From: an uncultured Campylobacter sp.
GTDB taxonomy: Bacteria > Campylobacterota > Campylobacteria > Campylobacterales > Campylobacteraceae
Assembly (NCBI GenBank): GCA_937990735.1
Contig: CALKQT010000020.1
Location: 1 to 19,865, forward strand
Length of the DNA stretch: 19,865 nucleotides
Direction: 5' to 3'
Every line of letters starts with the position of its first letter. Position 1 is the stretch's first letter. Below the pieces are notes generated by a model. The model saw nothing but the letters and a program-made list of their open reading frames with translations, ran no database searches and was not told the origin of the DNA. Of this stretch, positions 17,350 through 19,865 are shown piece by piece. A program made the translations under genes and the position numbers.

Positions 17350-18198
17350 CTATTTGGGGGGCGTGAAAAGCCCTCGCATATCGACGCCCCCTGGCTGCAG
17401 CAGCTTGATTTTTCTATCGATGCCGCCCGCGTAGCCCGTGAGGCTGCCGTGCGCGCCTATGACGCGGTGGCAGGGGATGATGATCGAGATTTCGTTGTGC
17501 CCTACGGCGCCGCCCACGGCTTGCGCAGACATCTTCGCTAGCCCGCGTGCCGCGGCGATTTCGCGCGCGATCTGTCCGTAGGTCGTGGTTTTGCCGTATG
17601 GAATTTTAAGCAAAATTTCCCACACGGCGCGCCTAAACGCCGAGCCCACGGGATTTAGAGCGGGCGTAAAACCCGGCTCGCGTCCGCTAAAATACAGATC
17701 GAGCCAGCGTTTAGTTTGATCGAAAACGGCTAAGTTTTTTCCTCAAAGTACCCGCTTTGCTCGTTTATGCAAAATTTCCGCTCGCGCTTTGCGCCGAAAG
17801 ATTGGTGGCGCGAGGTTTTTTCCCGCATCATAAGCCGCAAAATCGCGCGTGAAGAATTTTCCGCTCGCTATAAGTGTACGCGCGTAGAATTTTCCGTCCG
17901 TGCTGCTCGTAACTTCTGCGAAATCGCGCGCGTTGTACTTTTCATCTGCGCCGCTCGTCGATTTTGCCGCGAAATCGCTCTTTTTCAACGCCGCAAAATC
18001 GCGCTGTGTTTCGCTTGCGGCGCGCTGCTCTTTTGCGAGCAGATCGGCGCTGCTCTGCTTTTTATCCGCACCGCTTGCTGTAAGAGCGTGCGCGTAGTAT
18101 TTCTCGCCCTCGAACCACAGCCCGCAAAGCCCCGCCTCATCACCCGCGAGCGTGATTTTACCAAGCGGCAAGTCGTAATATGCGATAAATTTCATCAT
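17350..18198 (-). pseudogene. ogt: O6-methylguanine-DNA methyltransferase, interrupted
   Basis: Suicide repair of O6-methylguanine. Minus-strand pieces reconstruct one gene. The N-terminal domain starts at the ATG pair 18198/18195 (TAGGAG upstream favours 18195): MKFIAYYDLPLGKITLAG...GLWFEGEKYYA. Then comes an in-frame repetitive insertion of roughly 100 codons, a short stretch INEQSGYFEEK in another frame, and the rest: NLAVFDQTKRWLDLYFSGRE, then WEILLKIPYGKTTTYGQIA and the active site IIPCHRVIG with acceptor Cys, ending at 17350. Around 17720-17780 two compensating frameshifts are needed; one is in an A-run where six A are present and seven would restore GYFEEKNLAVF. As written, the frame ends at a TGA at 17743-17745. 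The C-terminal part alone (GTG at 17649) would be 99 residues. Third gene of the corA-like/SUKH-like cluster. Confidence 0.8.
17783..18093 (-). repeat. Repetitive insertion within ogt
   Basis: Between EKYYA and NEQSG, where related proteins have only a few residues, there is about 300 nt of degenerate repeats. The unit (R/S)DFA(A/E), DNA GATTTYGCRG, recurs four times, beginning near 18000, 17978, 17925 and 17844 (minus strand). A second unit recurs as KYYAHALTASGADKK, EKYNARDFAEV and KFYARTLIASGKFF. The first part of the second unit copies the host-gene sequence at the insertion edge, which suggests local tandem duplication followed by divergence rather than a mobile element. The reading frame is kept through nearly all of it. 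Confidence 0.6.
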
Positions 18199-18248
18199 TG
18201 CTCCTATTTTGCGCTTTTGCGATTAAATTTAGGCGTCGCAAATAGCAT

Positions 18249-18662
18249 CTAAATTTCCCAAATTTCTAAAATTTGCGGGCAGATTTTAGCTACGCTTTGC
18301 TTAAATTCCGCCTTTTGCGCGGCGCTCGGGTCGCTAATGGCTTCAAATTTGCAAAAAAGCTCGGCGATCTTTAGCCAGCCCGCAAGATTTAGATCAAATT
18401 TTTCCAAATTTGCTTCGGACAAAAACTCCAAATCATGGTCGTAAAACGCGATCTCGCCGCCAGAGCTTAGTAGCCAAAGATCGCCGGTGCCGCTATCTGC
18501 AAAGATACAAAACTCGCGCAACAGCTTGCTATCGCCCTCAAAAGGAAATTTTGCCGCGTCGTTGCAGAGCGCGATCTCGTGCTCTTTCAGCACTCTAAAA
18601 TCGCCCGCAATCTCCCTGCCGAGGTATCCGCCTAGGATATTTTTAAGCTCGTTTTTGTTCAA
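18249..18662 (-). CDS. SMI1/KNR4-like (SUKH) small protein
   Basis: 137 residues, cytosolic, acidic. The core LLREFCIFADSGTGDLWLL followed by SGGEIAFYDHDLE resembles the SMI1/KNR4 (SUKH) fold signature, in which a Gly-Asp strand pair precedes a V-x-F/Y-x-D-H motif; the C-terminal helices are also typical. SUKH proteins often act as immunity factors for nuclease toxins, but no toxin is visible here, so that role is not claimed. The start is TTG at 18662 with a strong GGAGGAG 7-8 nt upstream. It follows the CorA-like gene by 17 nt and precedes ogt by 50 nt, so the three are probably one transcript. Confidence 0.5.
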   Translation of the reverse strand: MNKNELKNILGGYLGREIAGDFRVLKEHEIALCNDAAKFPFEGDSKLLREFCIFADSGTGDLWLLSSGGEIAFYDHDLEFLSEANLEKFDLNLAGWLKIAELFCKFEAISDPSAAQKAEFKQSVAKICPQILEIWEI

Positions 18663-18679
18663 AATTTAACTCCTCCGCT

Positions 18680-19402
18680 TTAGTTTCGTTTTTTGGCGTA
18701 GAGCATAAGAAAGCCGACCATCGCCGCGAAAATCACGCACATCGCAAGCGTCACGATGAGCGTGCCGTGCGCCGAGCCGCTTAAAAATAGCCCCGTCGTG
18801 TTCATCCCGAAAAAGCTCGTGATGAAATTTAGCGGCATCAGCAGCGACGAGATGATCGTGAGAATGTAGATGTTGCGGCTAATTTTGTCGTTTTTGAGCC
18901 CCTGGATGAATTGATAGATATCCTCGATCCTGACGGCATATTCGCTCATCACGCCTTTAAAAACGCCCGCTTCGTAGGCGTAGTTTTTCAGCTGCTTTTT
19001 CAGCGCCGGCTGCTCGTTTGCGCAGATGAGAAGCGCCTCGTAAAAATGCGAAATTTTGTTTTGAAATTTGCGGATTTCGTATTTTAGGACAGAGTGCCTT
19101 TTCATAAATTTTGAAAAATCACCGCGACGCGTGTAGATTTTTTCGTAATTCTCAAGCTCTGCGGAGTGCTCTAAAATTTTATCGCGGTACTGCGCGAGGA
19201 TCTTTTTAACGACCGCGAAAAACTCCGCCTCGCTGCTAAGCCGCACCTCGCCGTCCGCGTCATCTTGCGAATAGATCGCGCCCGAATCAAAAATAAAGCG
19301 GTAGTTTTGCTCGCGTGGCGCGTCCGTTACGAAATATACATACTCGCGATCCTCGGCATAGTAGTAGCCTGAAACGCTGCGCTTTTCGGTAATCGGGTTC
19401 AA
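18680..19402 (-). CDS. CorA-family divalent cation transporter, short form
   Basis: 240 residues, against about 310-330 for classic CorA. Residues 60-175 form the long charged helical region. Two C-terminal membrane segments lie at about 178-197 and 214-235. The family signature MPLNFITSFFGMN ends the first segment with GMN at 199-201, and a Lys/Arg-rich tail follows the second. The expected function is Mg2+ (or Co2+/Ni2+/Zn2+) transport as a pentamer in the inner membrane. The N-terminal alpha/beta domain is reduced to about 60 residues. The start is TTG at 19402, fixed by AAGGAGGT at 19407-19414; no better upstream start is seen. First gene of the minus-strand cluster. Confidence 0.82.
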   Translation of the reverse strand: MNPITEKRSVSGYYYAEDREYVYFVTDAPREQNYRFIFDSGAIYSQDDADGEVRLSSEAEFFAVVKKILAQYRDKILEHSAELENYEKIYTRRGDFSKFMKRHSVLKYEIRKFQNKISHFYEALLICANEQPALKKQLKNYAYEAGVFKGVMSEYAVRIEDIYQFIQGLKNDKISRNIYILTIISSLLMPLNFITSFFGMNTTGLFLSGSAHGTLIVTLAMCVIFAAMVGFLMLYAKKRN

Positions 19403-19429
19403 TGAGACCTCCTTATTTAATCGTTTTAA

Positions 19430-19635
19430 ATTTACGAAATTTCAGAATTTCGCTCAAATTTACGGAATTTTGAAATTCTGTTGCCGATCAGAATTCTGAA
19501 ATTTTGCTACTAATAGGAATTCTAAAATTCCGCCGCCATTTAAATTTTATCGTATTTGGAATTTCAAAACTCTTTTGCGCTTGGAATTTTAAAATTTTAA
19601 GCACGAAAGAATTTTATTATTGGTGGAATTTTATG
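19430..19635. repeat. Cluster of short AT-rich palindromes
   Basis: A run of imperfect units built on GAATTT/AAATTC: GAATTT-TG-AAATTC, CAGAATTCTG, GGAATT-CTAA-AATTCC, GAATTTTAAAATTTTA and others, spaced 10-30 nt. It lies upstream of the minus-strand CorA-like gene and presumably contains its promoter. A 62-codon plus-strand frame here is an accident of composition. Confidence 0.55.
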
Positions 19636-19647
19636 CGGCGCAGTCCG

Positions 19648-19771
19648 CCCCGCTTAAAGCGTCGTCGGGGAATGGGTGGAGTTTGTGGGTGAGCAGAGCA
19701 ATGCGGTGCTGTGAGACAGCGCCGCCTCTGCGAGAAATGTGACCTCGCAATGGGGGCCCCTTTCCGCCCCA
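19648..19771 (+). other. GC-rich structured patch, possible RNA of unknown type
   Basis: Nested pairing far denser than the AT-rich flanks. CCCC (19648-19651) faces GGGG (19667-19670) around CGCT-TAA-AGCG. GCAGAG (19693-19698) pairs with CTCTGC (19726-19731), enclosing a 10-bp stem GCGGTGCTGT (19703-19712) / ACAGCGCCGC (19716-19725) with one G-U pair and a GAG loop. GCGAG/CTCGC (19730-19748) is an alternative stem. TGGGG (19751-19755) pairs with CCCCA (19767-19771). The G-U pair favours the plus strand. It does not match tRNA, tmRNA, SRP, RNase P or 6S RNA as I know them. Confidence 0.4.
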
Positions 19772-19865
19772 ATAGAAACATATCACGGACTAAAATTTAA
19801 ACGGAATTTCATTTTGTAATAAATTTAAAATTTCTCTATGTAGAATTTGCCTCTAGAATTTGGGG

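Noticed and set aside
17767..18252. 161-codon plus-strand ORF antisense to ogt
   Set aside because: Cys/Arg-rich composition of a shadow frame; the minus strand carries recognisable Ogt sequence.
19504..19692. 62-codon plus-strand ORF at the right edge
   Set aside because: Encoded by the AT palindromes (repeated F-K/N-I patterns); no RBS or homology.
19640..19790. tRNA, tmRNA, SRP, RNase P or 6S RNA
   Set aside because: No cloverleaf, CCA end, or the conserved core motifs I know for these RNAs.

Overview
The window is a chromosomal stretch of a Campylobacter-type epsilonproteobacterium, apart from its first ~1 kb. Evidence for this is RpoC, RpsL, RpsG, FusA and the distal RpoB sequence, together with TATAAT -10 boxes lacking a clear -35 and spacers full of AAATTTTAAAATTT-like palindromes. 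Coding GC looks high for the genus, which points to an oral species such as C. gracilis, C. showae or C. rectus. The species is a guess; the genus-level call is firm.

Layout. Positions 1-11514 (+) hold the transcription/translation block: 5'-truncated rpoB, rpoC overlapping it by 4 nt, a small DoxX-family membrane protein, then a promoter and the str operon rpsL-rpsG-fusA, ending in a hairpin terminator. A 630-nt spacer and a promoter lead to tpx (thiol peroxidase). From about 12.7 kb coding density falls. There are two tandem structured repeats (13014-13235), a minus-strand DUF4272 gene, a decayed minus-strand gene (14404-14999), a Tat-exported peptidase E, a short alkyltransferase-like gene with a probable 5' frameshift, a 700-nt spacer, and a minus-strand cluster corA-like / SUKH-like / ogt. 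The ogt gene is broken by a repetitive insertion and frameshifts. The right edge is AT-rich hairpin sequence followed by a GC-rich structured patch of unknown identity.

Two points matter most. (1) The first ~950-1000 nt of rpoB encode a Bacteroidota (Prevotella/Bacteroides-like) RpoB, and the sequence becomes Campylobacter RpoB exactly at the near-invariant FMDQTNPL..THKRR segment. This is most likely a metagenomic assembly chimera, so nothing upstream of ~1000 should be assigned to the organism without checking. (2) The 13014-13235 repeats are two diverged copies of one element. Their paired strands differ in sequence between copies but stay complementary, and the internal-loop sequence is conserved. 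This is the covariation expected of a folded RNA or single-stranded DNA element, and I cannot assign it to a known family.

How the genes relate: rpoB/rpoC and rpsL/rpsG/fusA are the usual core machinery. Tpx is peroxide defence. The two methylguanine-methyltransferase-family genes would handle alkylated DNA, but both look damaged here.
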